DNA of 64,000 bases from Candidatus Bathyarchaeia archaeon (lineage in GTDB: Archaea; Thermoproteota; Bathyarchaeia; Bathyarchaeales; Bathyarchaeaceae), in the NCBI GenBank assembly GCA_035283685.1, contig DATETJ010000002.1, forward strand, positions 186,001-250,000, given 5' to 3'. The translations under genes were made by a program, and so were the position numbers. The notes under the pieces are model-generated. The model ran no database searches, was not told where the DNA came from, and saw only the letters and a list, made by a program, of their open reading frames with translations. This document shows positions 49,605 to 59,737 of the stretch, one piece after another (positions within the stretch are counted from its first letter, which is position 1; the number at the start of each line of letters is the position of its first letter).

Positions 49605-52097
49605 CTAAGCCTTAATCAACGCCTTGATTTTTTCTACATACTCGTGAATAGCTTTATCCGCGGCTTCTTTACTTGGAGCTTCCGCATATAGGTTGATCAC
49701 TGGTTCTTCGCTGCTTGGATGCATAAGTATCCACGTGTCATCGTAGAAGACCTTTATGCCATCAATTGTGTCTATTTGGCGGTCGCGAAATTCCTCTATC
49801 AAGCTGCGCATAATGTGTCCACGCAGTTCCATTGGGCTTGCTATCGAGCCTCTTGCCATATACAGACTGGGTAAATCGCTGCACAGTTCGGTTAGGCGCG
49901 TATTCTTGCGAGCTAGTATTTCGGTGATTTTCGCCGATGAGAATATGCCGTCGAATCCTCTCTGAAACTCTGGAAAGACGAAGCCTCCTGTTTCTTCGCC
50001 TCCGAAAACTGCTTCATGCTTTATCATGGCGTCCAGAAGCGATCTTGCACCGATTTTACAGCGGATCACCGTGCCGCCTTCGGGTTCAACAATATGATTT
50101 ATGATTCTCGAAGAGCTAACTGGCACTACGACTTTGCCACCCTTCCGTTCTCTGATTCGTTCTCGGGAAAGTAATGCTAGTGACACGTCGCCTGAGAGGG
50201 CACTGCCTTCTTCGTCCACAAACAACACGCGATCGGCGTCGCTGTCCAGTGCCATTCCTAGATCAGCGCCTATAGCCTTGACCACCCGAGCCAGATTCAG
50301 AATCGAGGAAGGAACCTGCTCAAAAGTGCGCGGACCAACAATCTCATCAAATCGAGAGTTAAGGGTTGTTACATCACATCCAATCTCGCCTAGGATGGCA
50401 GGGGCGACCGCTGAGCCTGCTCCATTCGCACAGTCAATAACAACCTTTAAACCTGCTTTTCGTATGGCGCCAGAGTCTAGGAATTTCATAGCGTCCTTGC
50501 GGTAAAAGTCAACTGTGCGAGCTGGATAGATGAGGTCGCCGACCTCGTCTGGCAGCACCCGTTGAAACGCTTCGCGGAAGAAAACGCTCTCGACTTTCTT
50601 CTCAGACGCGCGGTCTAGTTCCATTCCGTTCGAGTCGAAGAATCGTATGCTAACCATGCGAGGGTCGATTTCCAACATGCTGACCATGATTCCAGCGGTT
50701 GCGCCCAAGCTGCGAATCATATAGCGTGTTACAGGTGCTGGGCAAATCTGCAAGTTGCTAACGTCTACTCCCGCAGCAGTCAATCCAGCCATTATTGCAC
50801 GTTTGACCATGCGTGAGACGCGATGGGTATCTCGTCCAACGACCACGCTGGTTCCTCTTCCCAGAAATGAGCCGAATGCTACACCAAGTTTCGCTGCAAA
50901 TTCAGGTGTGATTTCAATGTTCGCTAAGCCGGTTATGCCATGGTTGCCGAAGAGCGATGTCATCCAACGCATGCCCCACTTGAGATCCATTGTAACCATG
51001 GCGCCTGCCTCAATCATCTTACCGGGCCAAATTCTTATGCCCGATTTGACTGTGGCACCTCGTCCAACAATGCACTCGTCTCCAACCACAGCGCCTTCCA
51101 AAACTATGGCTGCATCTTTTATTGTGCATTTTTCTCCAACAAGGCATCCAGCCAGATCTGCCCGTGGCCCAATGACTGTGTTGTTCCATACAACGGACCG
51201 CTTGATTGTTGCCTTCTCATCGACAGTGACGCCGCTGCCTATGATTGAGAAGGGTCCAATGGATGCTTTGTCGCGAATACGAGTCTTCCTTCCGATCAGA
51301 GCTGGCTCTTTTATTTCAACGTAATCCTCTATCTCGGCGCCTTCGTCGATCCAGACGCCATGCGTCTCTTTTCCAGGAATACTAACCTTTAGTCTTCCTT
51401 GCAAAGCGTCGTGATTGGCTTGAAGATACTGCACCGGATTGCCTATGTCACACCAATAGCCGTCCGAAGCATAGCCGTACAGTGGCTCGCCTAACTCAAG
51501 CAGTGCGGGAAAAAGGTTCTTGCTGAAATCAAATTCCATATCCGTTCTAACGTGCTTCAAAATCTCAGGTTCAAGAATGTAGATTCCAGAGTTTATTGTG
51601 TCGCTGAAAACTTCGCCCCAGCCTGGCTTCTCTAAGAATCTTTTGATTCGACCGTTTTTTTCAGTTATTACGATGCCGTAGTCGGTTGGGTTAGAAACCC
51701 GTGTTAACACTATTGTGGCGATGGCGCCTGATTGCTTGTGAAAACTCAGAGCTTTCGACAAGTTAATGTCTGTAAGCACGTCGCCACTGAAAACAACGAA
51801 TGTTCCATCCAAGTAGCGTTCAGCATTCTTTACGCCTCCAGCAGTCCCTAGAGGCTTTTCCTCAATAAGATAGGTGAGCTTGACGCCGAAGTCGTCGCCG
51901 TCCTGAAAGTAGTCATGAACTGCTTCAGGTAGATAATGAAGCGTTAGAACAACGTCTTTGAAGGCATGTTGCTTCAAGAGGTCAAGTGTGTGCTCCAGCA
52001 TGGGCTTATTAACAACAGGCACCATGGGTTTTGCGCGGTTGGTTGTTAACGGGCGAAGACGAGTACCCTCGCCTCCAGCCATCACGACGGCTTGCAT
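49605..52097 (-). CDS. Sugar-phosphate nucleotidyltransferase fused to phosphomannomutase-like domain
   Basis: 830 residues. Residues 1-235 are a nucleotidyltransferase with GGEGTRLRPLT (8-18) and FSGDVLTD (103-110). Residues ~245-370 form left-handed beta-helix hexapeptide repeats (ALIGRKTRIRDKASIGPFSIIGSGV). Residues ~385-830 resemble phosphomannomutase/phosphoglucomutase: metal site DSDADR (618-623), sugar loop GEETGG (700-705). The catalytic phosphoserine loop (normally TASHNP) reads VSMLEIDP at 472-479, so the Ser is absent. It therefore may make NDP-sugar but not isomerise phosphates. Such GDP-mannose/ADP-glucose-type fusions occur in archaea; donor sugar not assignable. Confidence 0.85.
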   Translation of the reverse strand: MQAVVMAGGEGTRLRPLTTNRAKPMVPVVNKPMLEHTLDLLKQHAFKDVVLTLHYLPEAVHDYFQDGDDFGVKLTYLIEEKPLGTAGGVKNAERYLDGTFVVFSGDVLTDINLSKALSFHKQSGAIATIVLTRVSNPTDYGIVITEKNGRIKRFLEKPGWGEVFSDTINSGIYILEPEILKHVRTDMEFDFSKNLFPALLELGEPLYGYASDGYWCDIGNPVQYLQANHDALQGRLKVSIPGKETHGVWIDEGAEIEDYVEIKEPALIGRKTRIRDKASIGPFSIIGSGVTVDEKATIKRSVVWNNTVIGPRADLAGCLVGEKCTIKDAAIVLEGAVVGDECIVGRGATVKSGIRIWPGKMIEAGAMVTMDLKWGMRWMTSLFGNHGITGLANIEITPEFAAKLGVAFGSFLGRGTSVVVGRDTHRVSRMVKRAIMAGLTAAGVDVSNLQICPAPVTRYMIRSLGATAGIMVSMLEIDPRMVSIRFFDSNGMELDRASEKKVESVFFREAFQRVLPDEVGDLIYPARTVDFYRKDAMKFLDSGAIRKAGLKVVIDCANGAGSAVAPAILGEIGCDVTTLNSRFDEIVGPRTFEQVPSSILNLARVVKAIGADLGMALDSDADRVLFVDEEGSALSGDVSLALLSRERIRERKGGKVVVPVSSSRIINHIVEPEGGTVIRCKIGARSLLDAMIKHEAVFGGEETGGFVFPEFQRGFDGIFSSAKITEILARKNTRLTELCSDLPSLYMARGSIASPMELRGHIMRSLIEEFRDRQIDTIDGIKVFYDDTWILMHPSSEEPVINLYAEAPSKEAADKAIHEYVEKIKALIKA

Positions 52098-52306
52098 AGC
52101 ATAATCACAACTGCCTTGTTTTCATTAGCTGTCTGTCTCATTGGATTATAGCCCTGATAAAATAAATGATTTTGTTACATCGCTTAATGTTAATCCCGCA
52201 TTCGCAATGAGCGCGAAGCTGAGGCCAAGATTCTTCAACTATAGCGGCAGGTAGTGGTGAATGCTTTCGGAGCATTTGGCGAAGCCGAGAAAATGCTGTT
52301 GCGTTT

Positions 52307-53875
52307 CTACTTGGTGCCTTGGGCGATTGCTTTCAGCTCTTTGATTCTGAGTTCAACTGCATTAACAGCTTTTTTTCGCAGGGTTTCGCCACTAAGTTTC
52401 TGAGCGGCTACGTCTCGGAGCCTGTCACTTAGCGTGTTGTCGCCTATCACGTGTCTAGTCCATCGTTCGAAATCGCCGCATTCGGTGTGGAATTCAATCG
52501 ATTTGGCATCAACGGTTTTCAACGCGGAGCTAAACTCTTCAAGACCGTTTACAGTTGTCTGTGTGGGTCTGGCGAACTCGTAGAAGAAGGTAAAGCCTCT
52601 CTCAGCCGGAAAGGCGCGTAGCATTCTGCGTGCTACCCATTCGGGTTTCTGCAGTTCAATCATGATGCGAGCTTCAAAGTCTGAAAGCACGCTGGAATAC
52701 ACTGTGAAGGCCTCGATGGGAGTGCCCAGAGCGTTGAAGTAACTGTGGACATCACCCGGTCCGCCGCCTTTTATGCTCAGGTAGTATAGGTGGTCGCTTG
52801 CCTGCAGATAGCGCCACATTCGAATAAGGTCAGAATCTCCTATGTCCTTAACCAAGGGTTCCATTTGCTTAACATGGTTATAGCAGGTCCACTGCATCGG
52901 GTTTGTAAGCCATGCTGTGATGTCGCGCTCCAAGTCAGCCCAAGAAACTGAGAAGAACTCATGAACGTCTATTTCGTCAACGGGCTGATGCCAATTTACA
53001 ACTTCATTTGGCAGCGCCCAATTCAAATGATGCCATTTTGTAACCTCGCTTGGTAACCAGCGCAGAAAATCGTGTATGCCGCTTTCGGGCCAGTGGTGCT
53101 CACCCAATGTTTCGTAGTCCATGAACAAAGTGATAACTTGGCCCTGCGAAGCCGCGAGCCAACTGGAATATTTCTGGGCGGTTAGTGGCCACTCGTTCCA
53201 CCAGCGTGCCGTGAAGCGGAAACCCACATCGTCTGAAAGGCGGTAATTGCGCAACAGCACGCGCAGATTGGAGTCCTTAGCCTTGTAGATATAGTTAGGG
53301 CTACGCCATCGCAGAAGGCGTTCAACACCTTCCGTGATTGTAGCTTTGTAGCCCAAGCTCTCAAGTGTTTTAGCCACGGCGTTGTTGTAGACGCACTCTG
53401 TGTTGATGCAGGTTTTAGGCTCGTAGTTAAACAAGTCCTTCATGAGCTGCTTGTGCATCTGCACCTGCTCAATGAACTCTGATCTGTCAGGGCCGAATAA
53501 ACTAGCGAGAGAATGGTAGTAGGTTTCATCAAGAAACTCGACGCAGCCAGTTTGAGCCAACTGCTTGAAAGACTCTATCAGGTCTGGACTCCAGCGTTCG
53601 CATTGCTCAATAAGAACGCCCGTGATGCTGTAGGCTGCCTTGAACTTCTTCCACTCGTGCTTGAATCGGTCAATTTGCTCCAAGATGATGCCGTTGGCTG
53701 GGAAATAGCATTTTCGAGCAGCTCTTTCGAACACTTCGCGGTTCAAGGCATGGTCAAAATACATGTCAAACAGGTCGCTTTTCCTAACCTGAGGTCTAGC
53801 TAGTAGATTTGCATGGAAGTTTCTGCTCAAACGGAAGGGCTGGTGAACCTCAAAGATGAGGCAAACGTCCGGCAA
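52307..53875 (-). CDS. GH57 alpha-amylase-like enzyme with DUF5752-like tail
   Basis: 522 residues. GH57 motifs: FEVHQPFRL (8-16), the nucleophile E160 in CINTECVYN, and D253 in FMDYETLGEH. The C-terminal ~95 residues (RGFTFFYEFARPTQTTVNGLEEFSSALKTVDAKSIEFHTECGDFERWTR) match the module seen in the winged-helix regulator at 44643-45188. GH57 enzymes of this length are alpha-amylases or amylopullulanase-like; no signal peptide, so cytoplasmic. It sits between the nucleotidyltransferase fusion and the debranching enzyme. Confidence 0.85.
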   Translation of the reverse strand: MPDVCLIFEVHQPFRLSRNFHANLLARPQVRKSDLFDMYFDHALNREVFERAARKCYFPANGIILEQIDRFKHEWKKFKAAYSITGVLIEQCERWSPDLIESFKQLAQTGCVEFLDETYYHSLASLFGPDRSEFIEQVQMHKQLMKDLFNYEPKTCINTECVYNNAVAKTLESLGYKATITEGVERLLRWRSPNYIYKAKDSNLRVLLRNYRLSDDVGFRFTARWWNEWPLTAQKYSSWLAASQGQVITLFMDYETLGEHHWPESGIHDFLRWLPSEVTKWHHLNWALPNEVVNWHQPVDEIDVHEFFSVSWADLERDITAWLTNPMQWTCYNHVKQMEPLVKDIGDSDLIRMWRYLQASDHLYYLSIKGGGPGDVHSYFNALGTPIEAFTVYSSVLSDFEARIMIELQKPEWVARRMLRAFPAERGFTFFYEFARPTQTTVNGLEEFSSALKTVDAKSIEFHTECGDFERWTRHVIGDNTLSDRLRDVAAQKLSGETLRKKAVNAVELRIKELKAIAQGTK

Positions 53876-53982
53876 GGCTGAAACTCCATCTATGTGCTTA
53901 GTGGCAAAGACAACCTAACATCAAGCGTCAGTATTTATTGTTTGTTAACTAAGCCTCAATAAAGATGTTGGCTCATGACTCT

Positions 53983-56079
53983 CTATACTTTGTTTGACTT
54001 CATGATTTGCTGCTCATACGGCGGTCGTTTTAGCAGGATGTCTTCCATATAAGCTCTTAATGGCTCAGCTACGCTCCAAGCCTGAGCGATGCAGCCTCTG
54101 GGGTCATGTGGCGAGTCCCCATCAAAGACCTCACTAATCGAACCTAACCCTGCGCGCTGCAGCTCAACAGTGAACAAGGGCTTGAGAAAGTTCTCAAAAG
54201 CAATGTTGCGCCAATGAGCGTCGTGACCTCGCAGTCTGAGCAAAGCTGTGACGAAAGGCCCAAGCAGCCATGGCCAAACCGTGCCATTATGATACGCCAT
54301 GTCGCGTTTCCGCCTGTCTCCATGGTATCTTCCAGCATATCGTGGGTCGCTGCTGGACAATGTTCTAAGCCCAAACGGAGTCAATAGCTGTCTCCAGACG
54401 GATTCGACGATCAACTCAGCCTTCACTTTATCGAGCATTGTAAAGTCGAGCGAGGCTGCCAAAACCTGATTTGGTCGCAACGAGTTGTCTTTGCCCGAGG
54501 CGCTAACCACATCGAACAAGTTGCTCATCTGTGGATGCCAGAATTTTTCCAAGAAGCTCTTTTGGGCTTTCTCAGCCATTCTTCCGTATATTTCAACCTT
54601 GTCATCTTGACCGAAACGGTCGGAGAGTATTTGCATGATTCTCAGAGCATTGTACCACAGCGCTTGGACCTCGACGGCTTTGCCGCTACGTGGCGTAACT
54701 GGTCTTCCGTCAGGAGCTGCATCCATCCATGTCAACTGAGCGTCATGTTCCAACAAGCCATCGGTGTCAACATGGATGCCGAATAAAGTGCCTTTCACGT
54801 GATGATCAATTATTGACTCTAGCGTAGGCCAGAATGCTTGCTGAACGAACTGAAAGTCGCTTGTATACTTCAAGTACTGCAAAATAGCGTTGAAATACCA
54901 GAGCGTTGCGTCGACAGTGTTGTAGGCTGGAACACGCTGAGGATCATCAGGAAAGCTATTTGGAATCAAACCTTCCCGACAGTACAGGCTAAAAGTCTGC
55001 AGCACCTGTCTAGCGTCTTCAAACCTTCCTAAAGTGAGCGTTAGTCCTGGCAATGAAATCAACGAGTCGCGACCCCAATCTGCGAACCAGTGGTAGCCAG
55101 CAATCACAGATTTGGTTCTCGTCAACTCTCGTTTGACTATAAAGGCGTCGGCAGCCAAGATTAACCATTTCAACCAGCCCTCTATGTCAAGATCATTGTG
55201 GTACTTCTGGAAGTCGCTAAGTAGGTCTCTTTTCCTTTTCAGCTCTGATTCGTAAACAGCATCAATACTGCCCTCATCCTTGTAGATGGTCCAGAGAGTA
55301 TTCTCAGCGTCGCGCTCGTCCTTGCCTCCAACTGCCAGTACGGATAGTTTCCTAGTTTCATCTGACGCGACATCTAAGCCGAAAGCCCCCGGTCGAAAAT
55401 TGTCGTCGACGCTGCTTTCTCCACGCTCAGCTTCAGCTCTATAGAAGTTTTCAACCCATCCGCTGGGCTCTGCATTGAACTGTCCTTCCGGGGAAAACAA
55501 TAACAGAGTTGAAGCATTCGTTGAAGGCTGTGCCATTAAAAGCTGATTTGAGTTTTCCTGCCTAACATTCCATCTTAACAGACTTCTCGTAGTAACTGAG
55601 TGAAACCCTCTGCAGTTTATCAAAGGCGACAATGAGACTCGCACTGTTTCTCCTGAGGTGTTAGCTACTTCATAAGCGATGATCGAAGCATTCCTTTCGC
55701 GAGGCATGAAAACAGTTTTCTTGAGTCTAAACCGCTTGTCAACACTGAAAGTGCAAGTTGGCAATGGACCAAGGGAAAACTCATCAGGAAAAACGGAGTT
55801 GGCAGGCTGCAATCCCAATGTGGTTTCATTTGCTCCGAAACTGAAGCGATTGTTGCCGAATTGGATTTCCTCATCAAGCTTAGTTAGAAGCACCCATCGA
55901 TCAACAGGTGGATTAAGAGCAGCCACAAGAAGCCCGTGATACTTGCGAGTGTTGACTCCTAGAATGGTAGAAGAGGCGTATCCGCCTAAACCGTTCGTCA
56001 CCAGCCACTCAGTCTTCAATGCTCTGTTCGTGTCTGAAAGAACGTTTGACCCAATCTTCATCGTGGGCAGGGAGCTCAT
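53983..56079 (-). CDS. Glycogen debranching enzyme (amylo-alpha-1,6-glucosidase, GH133)
   Basis: 698 residues from ATG 56079 (ATG 56088 possible). The N-terminal domain starts TEWLVTNGLGGYASSTILGVNTRKYHGLLVAAL, the hallmark of archaeal/bacterial GDE. The (alpha/alpha)6 catalytic domain has GYHWFADWGRDSLISLPGLTL, HDAQLTWMDA and YHNGTVWPWLLGPFVTALL; the conserved Asp residues in ADWGRD and LTWMDA are the likely catalytic pair. It removes alpha-1,6 branches from glycogen. Intact and of normal length; part of the island's breakdown branch. Confidence 0.92.
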   Translation of the reverse strand: MSSLPTMKIGSNVLSDTNRALKTEWLVTNGLGGYASSTILGVNTRKYHGLLVAALNPPVDRWVLLTKLDEEIQFGNNRFSFGANETTLGLQPANSVFPDEFSLGPLPTCTFSVDKRFRLKKTVFMPRERNASIIAYEVANTSGETVRVSLSPLINCRGFHSVTTRSLLRWNVRQENSNQLLMAQPSTNASTLLLFSPEGQFNAEPSGWVENFYRAEAERGESSVDDNFRPGAFGLDVASDETRKLSVLAVGGKDERDAENTLWTIYKDEGSIDAVYESELKRKRDLLSDFQKYHNDLDIEGWLKWLILAADAFIVKRELTRTKSVIAGYHWFADWGRDSLISLPGLTLTLGRFEDARQVLQTFSLYCREGLIPNSFPDDPQRVPAYNTVDATLWYFNAILQYLKYTSDFQFVQQAFWPTLESIIDHHVKGTLFGIHVDTDGLLEHDAQLTWMDAAPDGRPVTPRSGKAVEVQALWYNALRIMQILSDRFGQDDKVEIYGRMAEKAQKSFLEKFWHPQMSNLFDVVSASGKDNSLRPNQVLAASLDFTMLDKVKAELIVESVWRQLLTPFGLRTLSSSDPRYAGRYHGDRRKRDMAYHNGTVWPWLLGPFVTALLRLRGHDAHWRNIAFENFLKPLFTVELQRAGLGSISEVFDGDSPHDPRGCIAQAWSVAEPLRAYMEDILLKRPPYEQQIMKSNKV

Positions 56080-56162
56080 GATAACCAAATTGCCTCATTA
56101 TGAAGCAGGTGACCTTTAAAGGCTTCATGCAACAAATGCAGAATGAAGCAGGTTGAAGGAGC

Positions 56163-56942
56163 TTAAATCTCGAACTTCTTTAGGATTTCTGCCTCTTTCT
56201 CACCCGAAACTTCCGCTATGACGTGGATGTATGCCTTAAGTCCAGAATTCTCGATTCTTGGTTTCAACAACTCATCGATTTGAAAGACTCCCGCTGGATT
56301 TGTCATCAGTATTCTTACAGTTACGGGTTTGTCTTTGCCCTCTTGGATTTCCACTTTCTTAATTGAAAGCGCTGAGACCGAGTGAATATCTATCTTTCCA
56401 GACTGAAATGGAATCCGAGCTCTGCCTTCTTCCATATCCAAGGCGTCCGCAATGCTCACCACGCCCGCCTCCACAGTCAGCGGCTTCCTAGGAGTCTCAT
56501 GTGAAACCACGGCATGCAATGCTTCCGAAGTCACTATTGCCCGCTCTTCCTCGCTGTATATCTGCCGCAGATGCTTCTCAATGAATTCTGCAGCGAACAA
56601 AGCGCTGATCTGTTCATGCTCGTGTCTCGTTACAATCATGCCCAAATCGTGGAAAATCGAACCTAGAACAACCACGACTTCAGCATCCTCATTTTTCATG
56701 CTGTAGTTCTTAACGATGCTTGGCACAACTTTGTTGTTGATCAGAATTCGAAGGATCTTCAGCGCCGAGTTTGCCACTATTTTGACATGAGTTGGACCGT
56801 GATCCGTGTAGCCCATGCGGTCAATAGCCATAACGTTGGCGCATTTCCAGAAGGTCCATAACCGTGTGTCTTTACGCACCTCATTGATTAAGCGCTTCAA
56901 TTTTGCATTGTCTCGAAAGGGGATGTTGAAAACGTATGCCAA
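56163..56942 (-). CDS. HD-domain phosphohydrolase
   Basis: 259 residues. HD motif residues: H in GYTDHGPTHV (~46-52), the HD pair in SIFHDLGMIVTRHEHEQ (~98-102), and a distal D in SIADALDMEEGR (~164). Such enzymes hydrolyse nucleotides or cyclic nucleotides with metal ions. The C-terminal beta part (KVEIQEGKDKPVTVRILM) is a known archaeal extension. Substrate not assignable. It stands alone, separated from the debranching gene by 74 bp. Confidence 0.82.
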   Translation of the reverse strand: MAYVFNIPFRDNAKLKRLINEVRKDTRLWTFWKCANVMAIDRMGYTDHGPTHVKIVANSALKILRILINNKVVPSIVKNYSMKNEDAEVVVVLGSIFHDLGMIVTRHEHEQISALFAAEFIEKHLRQIYSEEERAIVTSEALHAVVSHETPRKPLTVEAGVVSIADALDMEEGRARIPFQSGKIDIHSVSALSIKKVEIQEGKDKPVTVRILMTNPAGVFQIDELLKPRIENSGLKAYIHVIAEVSGEKEAEILKKFEI

Positions 56943-56999
56943 TATGCCAACACTCCTTAGATATAGCTAGTTAATATTGGATTGAGAACTTTAAAGCGT

Positions 57000-57881
57000 T
57001 TAGACAATCAGCTTAGCCACGTTCTTACCTCTAACCGTGCCGAAGAAACGTGCCACAGGTTGACACTTGGTCCGCAACAACAATGCATGAGGCTTCGTCA
57101 GCTTTGTCTCAGTTAGAGTTTCTGCATGTCCCATCCCCTTGGCTACAATCAAGTCAGCCGACTTGTACAAGGAAATGAAGCGCTTCGAACATTCCTTCAA
57201 AACCAGCCCAACTGAGTCAGTTCCAGTGGACATCACGTCGTCAGCTGCCTCCTGCATGCCCACAGCTTTCGCATCCTGCAACGTAGCATCGTTAATTATC
57301 GGTTTACCCTTCACAGCCACAGTAACACGAGGACCCAGCTTCTTGAGTTCAGCCACAAGCAACTTGTCAAAAGCGATCTCGCCCGCGTTGTCAGTGAGAT
57401 ACAAGATGTCTTCCGCGTTCTTTGCGGCATCAATAATCTTAGAGATCTCGTCAACAGCCAAATCTTCTTGAGCCTGCAGCGCGAGCCTTGTAATGTCTTC
57501 AAATCTAAACTCATGCTCCGGAATGTCAAACTCAATTACGTTTCCGACTATAGCGCACAAACAAGCCTTCCTGAATCTTGCCTCACCAGACTTCTCCTGA
57601 GCGATAACTCGTTTAACCTGAGGCAAAACTTCTAAGGCGCGCTGGTTGCTGAGCCACTTCTTCTTTGCGTAAGGATCCGTGTTACCAGTTATGGCTTTCA
57701 CCAAACGGTCGCGTTTCGTCCCAAGGCGAGCTGGAACAGCTACTGGTCCGAACTCCTTGTCAAGTAACCGTGCAAGAGCTGACATTGCTCGAAACTGAAG
57801 AGCCTTGTCGTTTGTGGCTTCACTGATTTCCATGTATCCTCGATGAAGAATGCACGGTGCACATTCTATGTCAACCTTCAA
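57000..57881 (-). CDS. DUF89-type damage-control phosphatase
   Basis: 293 residues. Conserved blocks: DIECAPCILHRGY (5-17), FRKACLCAIVGNVIEF (~104-119), DILYLTDNAGEIAFDKLL (~156-173), MSTGTDSVGLVL, and LIVAKGMGHAETL. The LTDNAGE Asn/Asp and the metal ligands fit the ARMT1/DUF89 subfamily with an archaeal Cys-rich N-terminus. These metal-dependent phosphatases hydrolyse stray sugar phosphates such as fructose-1-phosphate. Next gene tpiA follows upstream by 26 nt on the same strand. Confidence 0.85.
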   Translation of the reverse strand: MKVDIECAPCILHRGYMEISEATNDKALQFRAMSALARLLDKEFGPVAVPARLGTKRDRLVKAITGNTDPYAKKKWLSNQRALEVLPQVKRVIAQEKSGEARFRKACLCAIVGNVIEFDIPEHEFRFEDITRLALQAQEDLAVDEISKIIDAAKNAEDILYLTDNAGEIAFDKLLVAELKKLGPRVTVAVKGKPIINDATLQDAKAVGMQEAADDVMSTGTDSVGLVLKECSKRFISLYKSADLIVAKGMGHAETLTETKLTKPHALLLRTKCQPVARFFGTVRGKNVAKLIV

Positions 57882-57907
57882 CTCTAGGGCTCCTTAGGTC
57901 TCCAAGT

Positions 57908-58615
<708 letters not shown>

Positions 58616-58688
58616 TCACACGCTAAGCATACAGAAACCCGAGTTAAAACAATTTGGTTAATCGCGGACAGGAAATCAGACAAACTGG

Positions 58689-59651
58689 CTAGGCCAGTTT
58701 CTGCAAGGCGCGCAATCGTTTTACGATGTTGGGATGCGTTGAGAACAACTCGGCCAACCGGTCTAAAGCGGTGACGTTTTTTGTTAGAACGCTCTCAACC
58801 AGTTTTTGATCAGTTCGGTAGCTCATTACTCGAGACATCGCAGCTGAGTCAGCCTCAGCCCTATCCGGATCTGAGATGAACAAAGCCTTGAATGACCCCG
58901 CTGTGCCAACGTTTCGGCGGGAATGCTTCAACTTATGAGTATAGTCCACGATTTTTGCTAGGCCTTCAGAGAGTTTACGAGGCCCATCATCAACGATGCT
59001 GGCGCTGTGACGATCCGCGAAATACTCCCGAAGCCGGCTCAAATACAGAATGAACATCGTTAAGACGAAGTACATGAGAATGCTGACGACACCTATTGCT
59101 GCAGCTCCGCCTGAGCCTCTTTCGTTTCTGCTTCGGTACGATGATGACCAGAGCATGGAGAAGCCTATGTAATAGAAGATCGCTGGCAGGATGGAGACAA
59201 ACATCATGACCTGCACGTCACGATGCTTCAAATGCCCCAACTCGTGCCCTATAACTGCTTCAACCTCTTCGTCATCAAGCGTGTTCAACATTTCCGATGT
59301 CACTGCAACTCTGGACCCAGCTATAGGCGAACCATAGGCAAACGCGTTTGGAATTGGCATGTTTGCAACCATGACGCGAGGCTTTTTTAACCCGCTTTTT
59401 GCGCTGAGCCTTTCAACCATTTCGTGCAGTCGCGGTTTTTCTGAAGGCGAGACCTCGCGGACACGGTACATGGCGTCGATGAGGTATGGCGCGATGAGCC
59501 ATTGAAGAAGGTTAAAGGAAATGACGATTATGGGCATCAGAATAAAGTCAACGTTGAACCACCACAAAATAGCTGTGAAGAACAGGGTGGACAAGCCTAT
59601 GATTGCGGCTAACGTTCCCAGCACGGACATTCGAAGCTGCCACAAACTCAT
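58689..59651 (-). CDS. htpX: HtpX-type membrane zinc metalloprotease
   Basis: 320 residues. Four hydrophobic segments, two at the N-terminus (LGTLAAIIGLSTLFFTAILWW, IVISFNLLQWLIAPYLI) and two in the middle. The HExxH site reads VIGHELGHLKHRDVQ (H137, E138, H141 region), with a downstream E in LREYFADRHSA as third zinc ligand. HtpX degrades misfolded membrane proteins. It shows no sign of truncation. Transcribed alone. Confidence 0.92.
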   Translation of the reverse strand: MSLWQLRMSVLGTLAAIIGLSTLFFTAILWWFNVDFILMPIIVISFNLLQWLIAPYLIDAMYRVREVSPSEKPRLHEMVERLSAKSGLKKPRVMVANMPIPNAFAYGSPIAGSRVAVTSEMLNTLDDEEVEAVIGHELGHLKHRDVQVMMFVSILPAIFYYIGFSMLWSSSYRSRNERGSGGAAAIGVVSILMYFVLTMFILYLSRLREYFADRHSASIVDDGPRKLSEGLAKIVDYTHKLKHSRRNVGTAGSFKALFISDPDRAEADSAAMSRVMSYRTDQKLVESVLTKNVTALDRLAELFSTHPNIVKRLRALQKLA

Positions 59652-59737
59652 GATTATTCACTACGTCAGAACACAACCAGCGTAACGGAGACTTAAATCC
59701 TTTACTTCCACGCGAGTCCGCGTGTCAGAGAAGCGCT

